A DNA stretch of 32,110 bases from Chloroflexota bacterium. Lineage in GTDB: Bacteria; Chloroflexota; Limnocylindria; Limnocylindrales; CSP1-4. The DNA is taken from positions 26,173 to 58,282 of the forward strand of contig PMLK01000081.1 in the NCBI GenBank assembly GCA_003158875.1, in the 5' to 3' direction. Positions 23,371 through 30,847 of the stretch are shown here, piece by piece. Every line of letters begins with the position of its first letter. The stretch's first letter is position 1. The notes under the pieces were generated by a model that had not been told where the DNA came from, made no database searches, and saw nothing but the letters and a program-made list of their open reading frames with translations. The translations under genes and the position numbers were made by a program.

Positions 23371-23928
23371 GTGACAGAGCCGCTTCAGCAGGGAATTCAG
23401 TCGGTCGTGCAAGCCGCCGCTCGCAAGGGTGTGGCTCTCGATATCCGGCGCGCGCCGTCCTCAGTACGAACGCCGGAGGCGATCGCGGCCGTGTTCGATG
23501 TCGAGCTTGGTCAGGTCGTGCAGGCTTCGATCTTCGTGGCTCCGCGGCCCGAAGGCCGGCTTTCGCCGATCGTATGTCTGGCGTCCGGCCGTGACGACGT
23601 CGACCTCGGCCTTCTGGCGGCGGTCACCGGCGAGGTTGCCCTCAGGCCCGCGACGGCCCGCGAGGCTCGTGAGATCACCGGCTCGTTGGCCGGCGGTATC
23701 CCCCCGTTTGGGTTCGGCCACGGCCTGCGCACCGTTATGGATCGCGACCTCAGCCGCTACCAGTGGATCTGGGCCCCGGCCGGCAGCGATTCTGAGGTGA
23801 TGCGAGTTTCACCTGGGACGCTGCGGATGCTTTGCAATGCCGTGGTAGTGCCGCTCGTCGGCTCCAACTGGCTGGCCGCCCCGACTCCGGCCCTGGCTCC
23901 GTCCCTCGCTCTAGGTGTAAACCCCTAG
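23371..23928 (+). CDS. YbaK/EbsC-family protein (aminoacyl-tRNA deacylase-like)
   Basis: 185 residues from GTG 23371. The YbaK fold is supported by LGQVVQASIFVA, VCLASGRDDVDLGLLAAVTG, GGIPPFGFGHGLRTVMDRDL and WIWAPAGS. Classical members remove mischarged amino acids, for example Cys or Ala from tRNA-Pro, in trans. The lysine expected in the (V/A)K(S/T)LVF segment is replaced here by Gln, so the standard chemistry may be altered or lost; many GC-rich Gram-positive relatives also lack it. The gene stands alone between the thiamine operon and an unknown leftward gene. Confidence 0.85.
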   Translation: MTEPLQQGIQSVVQAAARKGVALDIRRAPSSVRTPEAIAAVFDVELGQVVQASIFVAPRPEGRLSPIVCLASGRDDVDLGLLAAVTGEVALRPATAREAREITGSLAGGIPPFGFGHGLRTVMDRDLSRYQWIWAPAGSDSEVMRVSPGTLRMLCNAVVVPLVGSNWLAAPTPALAPSLALGVNP

Positions 23929-23933
23929 ATTGT

Positions 23934-23982
23934 GGTCGAGTTATCCCCATTAGTTGACGGATCGTGGATAACTGGCTCGACC
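23934..23982. repeat. Bulged inverted repeat with two DnaA-box-like 9-mers
   Basis: GGTCG-AGTTATCC (23934-23946) pairs with GGATAACT (23966-23973) and CGACC (23978-23982), leaving a 4-nt bulge. The arms contain TTATCCCCA on the plus strand and TTATCCACG on the minus strand, each one mismatch from TTATCCACA. It follows the ybaK-like stop by a few bases and could be a terminator without a T-run or a protein-binding site. Confidence 0.5.
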
Positions 23983-24173
23983 GTTTCTGAATCTAGGTGG
24001 AAAACCCAATTGAACCGAAGTTGTCTTTCCACTAATTTTGGACACGACGTCCGGAGGTGCTGAGCGTCTGCTAGCGGCTGAGATGACATCAAGGCTCACG
24101 CAGCGAGTAGGTTCCTTCGGGCGTTATTTTGTGCCCGACCGCTGCTCGGGGACCCGTACCCAACTTCAACGTT

Positions 24174-24223
24174 ACATGCGCAAAGGCGGCGTCTGGGAGA
24201 GTCTAGACGCCGCCTTTGCATGT
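24174..24223. terminator. Very strong hairpin between convergent genes, likely bidirectional terminator
   Basis: A 15-nt arm at 24180-24194 (GCAAAGGCGGCGTCT) is perfectly complementary to 24205-24219, with a 10-nt loop. ACATG/CATGT at the outer ends can extend it by 4-5 bp past a small bulge. The arms carry AAA and TTT edges, which suits termination from both sides. Confidence 0.7.
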
Positions 24224-24316
24224 CCGCGAAACCCGGGGTTGGAGGAGGAGGAGTGCCCGAGGTCTCGCAAGTATTCGGTTGTAGGTCGGGCTTCCTTGTC
24301 CGCCGGGTTACTTGTG

Positions 24317-24724
24317 TCAGGCGGGCCGCCGCTCGTAGACGCCCCACTTGGTGTTCGAGTACAGATCGCGCAGGAAGAGCAAGCGATTTACCTGCGACAA
24401 GGACCAGCGACCGTCCGTCCGGGGCAGCCCCACGACATAGCTGATCAAGCCGGCGGCGTCCTGCCCGGAAAAGCCGCTGGTTATCAGCATCCGGTACGCG
24501 GCCTGAGTCTGAATGGCTCGAGGGGCGAAATCCGGCGCCGTTACGACTTCGGGTTCAACTGTCCAGGGGCTCCGGCCGTCGAGAAGAGAGGTCTCGCCGC
24601 CGACCGTCAACGAAACCGGTTCGCGTTCCGGGCGTCCGGTGCCCGAGTGCGGTCGACCCGCAGCCGGTCGCCGGGCCATCGGTCCGGTTTCTCCTGTGCT
24701 GCTGCGGTCCGCTTTGCCGGCCAT
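24317..24724 (-). CDS. Protein of unknown function, 135 residues
   Basis: ATG 24724 has AGGAAAGG 8 nt upstream. The N-terminal 45 residues are disordered and rich in Arg/Gly/Pro. A compact helical C-terminal part follows, containing AIQTQAAYRMLITSGFSGQ, DAAGLISYVVGLPRTDGRW, SLSQVNRLLFLRDLYSNTKW and a terminal YERR. No family recognised. Helical segments, conserved-looking aromatics and a good ribosome site argue for a real gene. It is cytoplasmic, with no membrane segment, and is transcribed toward the strong hairpin at 24174-24223. Confidence 0.7.
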   Translation of the reverse strand: MAGKADRSSTGETGPMARRPAAGRPHSGTGRPEREPVSLTVGGETSLLDGRSPWTVEPEVVTAPDFAPRAIQTQAAYRMLITSGFSGQDAAGLISYVVGLPRTDGRWSLSQVNRLLFLRDLYSNTKWGVYERRPA

Positions 24725-24925
24725 CGTCTTAGCCTTTCCTGAACCTTCGTCCGATCACTGCCCCCTACCGGAACAGTCGGCTCATTGGTGTCCCGGCACG
24801 AGGCCTTACGAGTCCATCGAGACCGGTACTTGCGGTCCAACCCTCGTCCGTTCTGATGAGCGGCGGTGGTCCGCTCCGGTAACGCATCAAGCGCGGCTGC
24901 CGTCACGCGGCTCGTCCACCTGCCG

Positions 24926-24932
24926 CTAGACT
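24926..24932 (+). promoter_or_regulatory. Putative -10 box of leaderless membrane-protein transcript
   Basis: TAGACT ends 6 nt before GTG 24939 (TAGACT-GCCATC-GTG) and there is no Shine-Dalgarno site. Confidence 0.45.
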
Positions 24933-24938
24933 GCCATC

Positions 24939-26144
24939 GTGCGTGTCCGACAGTTCGAGTTACGGCTTCTAGCGGGGTTCCTCGCGATCCTGTGGGCGTC
25001 GGGCGCCGGTCTCGTCTTGATCGCGTATCGTCCGGGCGGGCCCGTGGACCTGCTCGTTGGGGCTGCGGCGTTCTTGCCGCTGACCGTCGCCGTGGCGGCG
25101 GTCCTGTGGCCGCCGATGGTGCGCAGCAACAAAGGCTCGGCTGGGGTCTTCTGGCTCGGTTTGGTGGCGGCCCTGCTGCTCATCCCGTCGATAGCCGGGG
25201 TCGGGGCGCAGATCATGCAGGGTGGCACGGAACCGCTCCTGCCGTCCTTCGAAGTCACCTACCCATGGATAGTGGCTCTCGTAGCCACGAGCCTTTTCGC
25301 CGGCATCGGCGTTAGCCGCCAGGTCGTGGCTGAAGCGGGTATCGGCAAACGCCGCCTCACGCTCGCGATCGCCTTCGCCATAGTCGCCACAACCGGCATC
25401 GGTGGCGTGTTTGCGGGTGTCAGCCTGGCCGACGACGCCGCGCTCAGCAATCGGCCTTTGGCCAATTCACGCTTCGGCCCCACTATCTCGCAGATCGGAG
25501 CGTCTGCCTCGGAAGCCGCGGCGCCGATCGAGTGCGGAGCGGCCCTGACTGTGGCGCAATCGGCGCACCTGGACCTGGATCTCTCGGCCACGGTCGATTC
25601 CCAGGGAGTCGGCACCGTGACTCTTTCAGGCGACCGTTCGGGCAAGAACATTTCGTGGTCGGCGCAGGTGGTCAGGAGCGACCTGTTCGGCCAGTACGGT
25701 GGTATCAGGATCGGTACGGATGCGTGGCAGATGGCACCGGACACCGGCTGGCAATCCGTCTCGGCACCGGCCCTGGACGGCCAGATGATCGACATATCCG
25801 TTCTGGCGAACGCCCTATCGACCGACAATCGAGACACCGCCGAAGACCATGGTCTCGAGTACGTCGAGGGCGCCCGAGCTCGCCATTGCCGGGTTTCAAT
25901 CGACGGCGACACCTTTGGCGCGTCGTTCCCACAGGCCAGCTGGCTGCTCGGCGACGCGTCGCTGTCCACCTGGCGGGGCGAGCTCGACTATTGGATCTTC
26001 ATGGACGGCGAAGTGGGGATGGTCTCCGGAACAGTGAACGGAACTGCCCAGGGCATCCTGCCTCACGGATTGCTGGCGACCGTCCGGGTCAAGCTAACAG
26101 CCGTCGACCGGGATCTCCCCGTCACGATCTCGCCACCCCACTAG
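24939..26144 (+). CDS. Membrane protein with a C-terminal extracytoplasmic beta-rich domain
   Basis: 401 residues from GTG 24939. About five membrane helices occupy residues 8-165 (for example LLAGFLAILWASGAGLVLIA and TLAIAFAIVATTGIGGVFAG). The remainder (about 170-401) is soluble and beta-rich, with patterns like mycobacterial LppX/LprG lipid-binding domains: AHLDLDLSATVDSQGVGTVT, an interior YGGIRIGTDAWQM and a late WIFMDGEVGMVSGTVNG. The resemblance is by eye and weak. It may be an envelope lipid- or ligand-binding protein. The WYL regulator begins 12 nt after its stop, so the two probably form an operon. Confidence 0.72.
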   Translation: MRVRQFELRLLAGFLAILWASGAGLVLIAYRPGGPVDLLVGAAAFLPLTVAVAAVLWPPMVRSNKGSAGVFWLGLVAALLLIPSIAGVGAQIMQGGTEPLLPSFEVTYPWIVALVATSLFAGIGVSRQVVAEAGIGKRRLTLAIAFAIVATTGIGGVFAGVSLADDAALSNRPLANSRFGPTISQIGASASEAAAPIECGAALTVAQSAHLDLDLSATVDSQGVGTVTLSGDRSGKNISWSAQVVRSDLFGQYGGIRIGTDAWQMAPDTGWQSVSAPALDGQMIDISVLANALSTDNRDTAEDHGLEYVEGARARHCRVSIDGDTFGASFPQASWLLGDASLSTWRGELDYWIFMDGEVGMVSGTVNGTAQGILPHGLLATVRVKLTAVDRDLPVTISPPH

Positions 26145-26156
26145 CCGCCGGCCGAC

Positions 26157-27149
26157 ATGACGCTCGATTCCGACCAGGTCGAGAGGGCCAAGCACGATCG
26201 CCTCGCCCGTTTCTACCGGGTCCTGAGATACCTCGCCGCGCATCCTGAGGGAGCGACGGTGGACGCAGTCGCGGGCTTCGTGGCCATGTCGCGGCGAACC
26301 GTCTACCGCGACCTGCGGGCCCTCGAGGGCGAAATCGGCATTCCGTTGTGGAGCGAGGACGGGAAGTGGGGCATCGTGGAGGGGGCCTTTCTGCCGCCCC
26401 TCCGACTCACTCTGGACGAAGCCGTGGCTTTCTTCCTGGCCGCGCGGCTGATGGCCCAGTTTGCCGATCGCTACGACCCGGATACCGGGGCCGCGTTCCA
26501 GAAGCTGGCCGAGATCCTGCCTCCGGCCGTGGCTCGCCATCTCGAGCGGACCGTCGACGTACTAGCGAGCCGTCCGCTGGACGACGGTCTGACCCGCCAT
26601 CTCCGGCTGCTGTCGCGCGCCTGGGCGGCCCGGCGTGTCGTCGAGTTGACCTACGATGCGGCCACGTACAGCCCGGGCCGGCCGCCGCGCCGTTCGCGAG
26701 TGCATCCGTACCTGCTCGAGGCCTCCGCCACGACCAGGGCGTTGTATCTGATCGGCTTCGACGAATCGCGCGGCGCCGTTCGGACTTTCAAGCTGCAGCG
26801 GATCCTCGAACTGTCGCTCGCGCCGGAGACGTTCGATGCCGCCGACTCGACCGTTGTCCAGGACGATTTGGGTCGTGCCTGGGGCGTGATCACCGACCAG
26901 GAGGAAGTGGAGGTCGAACTGCGGTTCGCGCCGTCGGTGGCCTCGCTCGTCACCGAAACGACCTGGCATCCCACCGAGCGTGTCACCCGCGATGCGGACG
27001 GTTCCGTGATCTGGCGGGCCCGCGTGCCGGGCACGATCGAGATCAAGCGCTGGATCCTCGGTTGGGGCGCCGACGTAGAGGTGCTCGGACCGGCGGAGTT
27101 GCGGGACGAAGTCGCGGCCACTTACCGGAAGGCTGCGGAGCGCTACTGA
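26157..27149 (+). CDS. WYL-domain transcriptional regulator with N-terminal HTH
   Basis: 330 residues. The N-terminal winged HTH (about 15-75; YLAAHPEGATVDAVAGFVAM, then SRRTVYRDLRALE) is DeoR/HTH_11-like. The WYL domain (about 150-235) shows ELTYDAATYSPG and the core RALYLIGFDESRGAVRTFKL with QRI, where the usual W of WYL is Leu. A WCX-like C-terminal extension follows (VEVELRFAPSVASLVTET, then IKRWILGWGADVEVLGPAEL). Such regulators sense nucleotides or nucleic acid ligands and control DNA-damage, defence or metabolic genes. No defence system lies next to it; it likely controls the preceding membrane protein gene or the following HD gene. Confidence 0.9.
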   Translation: MTLDSDQVERAKHDRLARFYRVLRYLAAHPEGATVDAVAGFVAMSRRTVYRDLRALEGEIGIPLWSEDGKWGIVEGAFLPPLRLTLDEAVAFFLAARLMAQFADRYDPDTGAAFQKLAEILPPAVARHLERTVDVLASRPLDDGLTRHLRLLSRAWAARRVVELTYDAATYSPGRPPRRSRVHPYLLEASATTRALYLIGFDESRGAVRTFKLQRILELSLAPETFDAADSTVVQDDLGRAWGVITDQEEVEVELRFAPSVASLVTETTWHPTERVTRDADGSVIWRARVPGTIEIKRWILGWGADVEVLGPAELRDEVAATYRKAAERY

Positions 27150-27202
27150 GCCGCGGATCGCGGACGGCGCGGCTGAGGCGTGCCACAGGGCCGGCGTCCG
27201 GC

Positions 27203-27208
27203 TACGCT
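27203..27208 (+). promoter_or_regulatory. Putative -10 box of leaderless HD-hydrolase transcript
   Basis: TACGCT ends 6 nt before GTG 27215. No Shine-Dalgarno site is present. Confidence 0.45.
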
Positions 27209-27214
27209 TGAGCT

Positions 27215-28705
27215 GTGCATTCCACCGACCCAACGGCTCATCCCCAGATGTGGGCCGTGAACCTGGTCAGCGACCCCATCCATGGCTATATCGAACTGAC
27301 CAAGCGGCTCTCGCCCGAACATGCCCGCCTACTCGGATTGGCCGAAGAGTCCGCCGCCGAGGGCGACTTGCTCGACTCGGCCTGGTTGCAGCGGATGCGC
27401 CGGATCAGCCAGCTCCAGAGCGCCCGCTGGGTGTTTCCAACCGCCGAGCACTCCCGGTTCACGCACAGCCTCGGGGTCATGCACGAAGCCGGCCTGTGGG
27501 CTCGCCACCTGTATCCGAGCCTTTGCTCAGCCCTCGGCCAGGTCGAGCCCGAGACGCCGCCGCCGTCCGAGGGCCTGGTCGTGGAAACGCTGCGTCTGGC
27601 CGGGCTGCTGCACGACGTCGGCCACGGGCCGTTCGCCCACTTCTTCGACGAGCACGTACTGCGGCAGTTCCCGGCGCCGCCGGACCCGAGGCGCCGCGGC
27701 AAGAGCCTCACTCACGAAGACCTGTCGCAGCAGATCATCGAAAGCTCCCTCGGCGACACCATACGGGCGATTCGTCGAGCACCCGGCGAGACGCCGGAAC
27801 GGACGGCTTTGCGAGCGGACGAGTCGATCGACCCGCGCTGGCTGTCGTTCCTTATCGGCAAGCCGCCGCCGACCGACCCGTTGATGCCGCGCTGGCTTCG
27901 CTGGCTGCAGCCGCTCCTTTCGGGCGTGTTCACCGTGGACAACCTGGACTACGTCCGCCGCGACTCATACCTGATCGGCGTGGCGACCGGTCCCGTAGAT
28001 GTCGAGCGGCTGCGCCGATACTCGTTCGTCGGCCCGAACGGGCTTTCGCTGTATGAGCCGGGCCTCGGGGCGCTGGAGATGTTCCTGACGGCGCGCCTGT
28101 TCCTGTATCAGCAGATCTACTACCACCGCTCCGTCCGCGCCATCGACCTGGATCTGGCGGAAGTTTTCCGGCCGAGCGTGATCGCCATCTTCGGCGATGG
28201 CTCGCCGGCGGACGACCTGGCCCACTACGCCGACCTGGACGAATACGCCCTGCTGCACCAAGCCGCCTTGTGGGCTCGCGGCGAGGCCATCGCCGATTCA
28301 ACGGTACCGGGCGACGGCACGGTCACGGCCGAAGTCGGGCAGGCCTGGCTGGCGATCTTGCTGCGACAACCGCGCTGGCACGTCGAGGCGGAGCTGCGCC
28401 GCAACTACGAGGCGGCGGAGCGGGTGACGGTCCGGGAGCAAGTCAGGGCGGAACTCGGCGGGGTGAGTGGCGCGGCGGAGCTGAGTGGCGCGGCGGGCGG
28501 CGAGCAGCGCGGCGAGATGGCCGTGGATCTGGCCGAAATCGATGCCCGCCCGGCCGAAGCCACGGCCACGGATTCGCTGCTCGCCATCGTCGGGCGCGAC
28601 GGGGCGCCGGGCTTGCCGCTCAGCGCGGCCCTGGCGCGATTGCCCGCGTATTCGCTGGTGGCGCGCCGCTACCGGCGATCGGCGGCTCCTACCAGTCGGG
28701 GTTGA
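27215..28705 (+). CDS. HD-domain phosphohydrolase, SAMHD1/dGTPase-like
   Basis: 496 residues from GTG 27215; an internal start at the ATG of MWAVNLVSDPIHG is possible. The opening VSDPIHGYIEL and the metal-binding set fit deoxynucleotide triphosphohydrolase-like proteins: His-84 in RFTHSLGVMH, His-133/Asp-134 in LLHDVGHGPFAH and an Asp in VDNLDYVRRD (241-250). The family hydrolyses dNTPs or related nucleotides; the exact substrate is unknown. A low-complexity SGAA segment (about residues 418-432) comes from an 18-bp duplication near 28465. The stop overlaps the opposite-strand lysA by 17 bp, and the gene stands 65 nt after the WYL regulator with its own leaderless-type promoter. Confidence 0.9.
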   Translation: MHSTDPTAHPQMWAVNLVSDPIHGYIELTKRLSPEHARLLGLAEESAAEGDLLDSAWLQRMRRISQLQSARWVFPTAEHSRFTHSLGVMHEAGLWARHLYPSLCSALGQVEPETPPPSEGLVVETLRLAGLLHDVGHGPFAHFFDEHVLRQFPAPPDPRRRGKSLTHEDLSQQIIESSLGDTIRAIRRAPGETPERTALRADESIDPRWLSFLIGKPPPTDPLMPRWLRWLQPLLSGVFTVDNLDYVRRDSYLIGVATGPVDVERLRRYSFVGPNGLSLYEPGLGALEMFLTARLFLYQQIYYHRSVRAIDLDLAEVFRPSVIAIFGDGSPADDLAHYADLDEYALLHQAALWARGEAIADSTVPGDGTVTAEVGQAWLAILLRQPRWHVEAELRRNYEAAERVTVREQVRAELGGVSGAAELSGAAGGEQRGEMAVDLAEIDARPAEATATDSLLAIVGRDGAPGLPLSAALARLPAYSLVARRYRRSAAPTSRG

Positions 28706-30038
28706 TCTGCCGATCCAGCAATTCGGCTGGCGCGACGCGCGGCCGGATCAGCTGGGCGCGGCCCGACTTGACGGCCACTTCCGCGGCCGAGGGGTGCGAC
28801 AGGAATAGCGGCATCGCCTCGGTGAAGCCGTAGGCACCCGTGTCCAGTACGGCCACCAGGTCGCCGACGCGCGGCCGGGGCAGCATGGTGCCGGTGGTGA
28901 AGACGTCGATGCCGGTGCACAAGGGACCCGCGACGGTGGTCCGGACCATGGCCCGCAAGCCGTCCGTGGCCAGGATCGCGAGGCGGTGCTCGCTCTGGAC
29001 GAGGGCCGGCCGCAGAACGTGGTTGATGCCGCCGTCCAGGATCGCGACCGGGGCGGAATCGGGGCCCTTCACGTCCACGACCCGAGCCACGTAAGCACCG
29101 GCCGGTCCGACCAGGAAGCGGCCCGGTTCCAGCACGATCTCCATGTCGTGCAACTCGATGTCGGAGTCCCAACGGTTGCGAAGCGCTTGGAGGCCGTAGC
29201 CGAGGCGCTCCAGGTCCAGCGGAGTCTCGGCGTCCGAGTAGGGGATGCCCAGGCCGCCGCCCGCGTCCACCAGCCGCAGTTGCGTGCCTGTTTGCGCGGC
29301 CATCCGCCGGCCGACTTCGACGAGTTGAGCTACGTGATCGACGAGCTGATCGGCGTCGCGGAGGTTCGAGGCGCCGAAGGCGTGGATGCCGAGCAACTCC
29401 ACGTTCTTCGAAGCGGCAGCGATTCGAGCCGTCTCGAGGAGCGTCTGGAGCGGCATCCCGAACTTGCCCTCCACGCCGCCGATGAGTCGCACGGTCTCCA
29501 GGTGCGCGTCCTCCGAAACGGAGAGACGCAGCAGGATGGGCTGCCGTTTGCCGGCCGCGGCCGCTATCGCGTCGAGGCGGCGCAGCTCCCCGGGCGACTC
29601 GACGGTGATGAAGCCGATCCCCGCGGCCACGGCCGCCTGCAGCTCCGAGTCGCGCTTGCCGGGCCCGGTCATGGCCACGGCCGTCGAGTCGAAACCGGCC
29701 CGCAAGACCGTCTCCAGCTCGCCGCCGGACGCGACGTCCGCCCCGACTCCGCAACGCCGCAAATGCGTGACCACCGCCAGGGCCGGGTTGGCCTTCACGG
29801 CGAAGGCCAACCGGAAGCCGCGTGGCAGGGCCGCTCGCAACGCCTCGACGCGACGCCCGATCAGATCCAGGTCGTAGACGTAGAAGGGCGTGCCGAATTC
29901 CGTGGCCAGATCGGCGGGCGAGAGGCCGGCCAGTCGACCCGAGTCCAGAACGCCGTCGGTCAAAGCGGTGGGATCGCCGTCGGCGCCCGTGTCCGCACCG
30001 GAACCCTCGCCCGCGCCGGAGCCCGCACCCATGGTCAC
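28689..30038 (-). CDS. lysA: Diaminopimelate decarboxylase (type III PLP enzyme)
   Basis: 449 residues from GTG 30038 (GTGA overlap with dapD); an ATG two codons on is the alternative. PLP Lys lies in FAVKANP, the phosphate loop in DAGGGLGIPY, then EPGRFLVGPAG, the catalytic Cys segment GPLCTGIDVF and DTGAYGF. It decarboxylates meso-diaminopimelate to L-lysine. The segment usually written HxGS reads GIHAFGASN, and residues 3-22 are a Gly/Asp/Ser-rich extension, so a related decarboxylase specificity cannot be ruled out. The position as last gene of dapB-dapA-dapD-lysA strongly favours LysA. Confidence 0.92.
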   Translation of the reverse strand: MTMGAGSGAGEGSGADTGADGDPTALTDGVLDSGRLAGLSPADLATEFGTPFYVYDLDLIGRRVEALRAALPRGFRLAFAVKANPALAVVTHLRRCGVGADVASGGELETVLRAGFDSTAVAMTGPGKRDSELQAAVAAGIGFITVESPGELRRLDAIAAAAGKRQPILLRLSVSEDAHLETVRLIGGVEGKFGMPLQTLLETARIAAASKNVELLGIHAFGASNLRDADQLVDHVAQLVEVGRRMAAQTGTQLRLVDAGGGLGIPYSDAETPLDLERLGYGLQALRNRWDSDIELHDMEIVLEPGRFLVGPAGAYVARVVDVKGPDSAPVAILDGGINHVLRPALVQSEHRLAILATDGLRAMVRTTVAGPLCTGIDVFTTGTMLPRPRVGDLVAVLDTGAYGFTEAMPLFLSHPSAAEVAVKSGRAQLIRPRVAPAELLDRQINPDW

Positions 30039-30847
30039 CGCAACGCCTCTTCGAGAGCGACGCGGGCGTCGGTGCGTTCGTCGCGATACTTCACGATGAT
30101 CGCGGCAGACAACGCCAAACCCTGAGCGGCGGCGAATTCGCCACTCGCCTGACGGACGCCGGGAACGACCACGGCACCGGCGGGAACCACGAGCGGCCGG
30201 TCGAGAGTGCCCACGATGACCTCTTCCTTGACCAGGTCGTAGAGGCGGCTGGTCCCCGTCAGTATCACCCCGGCGGCGATGACGGCACTCTTCTTGACCA
30301 GCACTCCCTCCAGGAGCGCGACCTGAGCGCCGACGAAGGCCGCGTCCTCGACTATGACCGGCCGCCGACCGGCCGGCTCGAGTACGCCGCCGATCTGGAC
30401 GCCGGCCGAGAGATGGACGCGCGATCCGATCTGGGCGCAGGAGCCGACAAGGACGTGCGAGTCGACCATGGTGCCCTCGCCGATCCAGGCGCCCACGTTT
30501 ATGTACGAGGGCGGCATGACCGTCACGCCGGGAGCCATATAGACACCGCCTCGAACTGACGTGCCTCCCGGAACGATTCGCCACGGCTTTCCGGCGGCGA
30601 GCGCGGCGGCGGCTTCGACCGAATCGAGGAGGTCCTTCGTCGGCAGCCCGACCCGGTCGCGGAACTGCATCGCTCCGTCCAGGTCCCACGTCCGAGTCTG
30701 GCGATTTGCGAACAAGCCCAGGATGGCTTGCTGGATCTCCGAGTTGACACGCCATCCGTCGGGCGAGTTGACGTCAGGTTGAGCTACCCGAACCCGCCCG
30801 GAATCCAGTTCGGCCAGAATCCCGTGGCGTTCATCCACCTCGCTCAC
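30035..30847 (-). CDS. dapD: 2,3,4,5-tetrahydropyridine-2,6-dicarboxylate N-succinyltransferase
   Basis: 270 residues from GTG 30847, overlapping dapA by GTGA. It is a left-handed beta-helix (hexapeptide) acyltransferase closely resembling the E. coli DapD pattern: VPGGTSVRGGVYMAPGVTVM, then PPSYINVGAWIGEGTMVDS, VGSCAQIGSRVHLSAGVQIG and GVLEP. The enzyme succinylates tetrahydrodipicolinate using succinyl-CoA, committing the cell to the succinylase branch of lysine and diaminopimelate synthesis. The aminotransferase (DapC) and desuccinylase (DapE) needed next are not in this window. Length matches the family (about 274). Confidence 0.95.
   Translation of the reverse strand: MSEVDERHGILAELDSGRVRVAQPDVNSPDGWRVNSEIQQAILGLFANRQTRTWDLDGAMQFRDRVGLPTKDLLDSVEAAAALAAGKPWRIVPGGTSVRGGVYMAPGVTVMPPSYINVGAWIGEGTMVDSHVLVGSCAQIGSRVHLSAGVQIGGVLEPAGRRPVIVEDAAFVGAQVALLEGVLVKKSAVIAAGVILTGTSRLYDLVKEEVIVGTLDRPLVVPAGAVVVPGVRQASGEFAAAQGLALSAAIIVKYRDERTDARVALEEALR

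Larger units (their letters stand above)
23929..24316. other. 388-bp convergent intergenic region
   Basis: It lies between the 3' ends of the ybaK-like gene and the leftward 135-residue gene and is locally more AT-rich than its surroundings. It holds a bulged inverted repeat with DnaA-box-like ends (23934-23982) and a very strong hairpin (24174-24223). I looked for tRNA, SRP RNA and tmRNA signatures and found none. Confidence 0.5.

Noticed and set aside
23934-24040. Chromosomal origin of replication
   Set aside because: Only two imperfect DnaA boxes, and no dnaA, dnaN, rpmH or gidA neighbours.
24220-24320. tRNA-Ser/Leu-like GGAGGAG...GCCCGAG stretch
   Set aside because: No T-loop, no matching acceptor stem and no plausible anticodon arm.
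24038-24742. 234-codon plus-strand frame across the strong hairpin
   Set aside because: It passes straight through the hairpin and lies antisense to the better-supported 24317-24724 gene.
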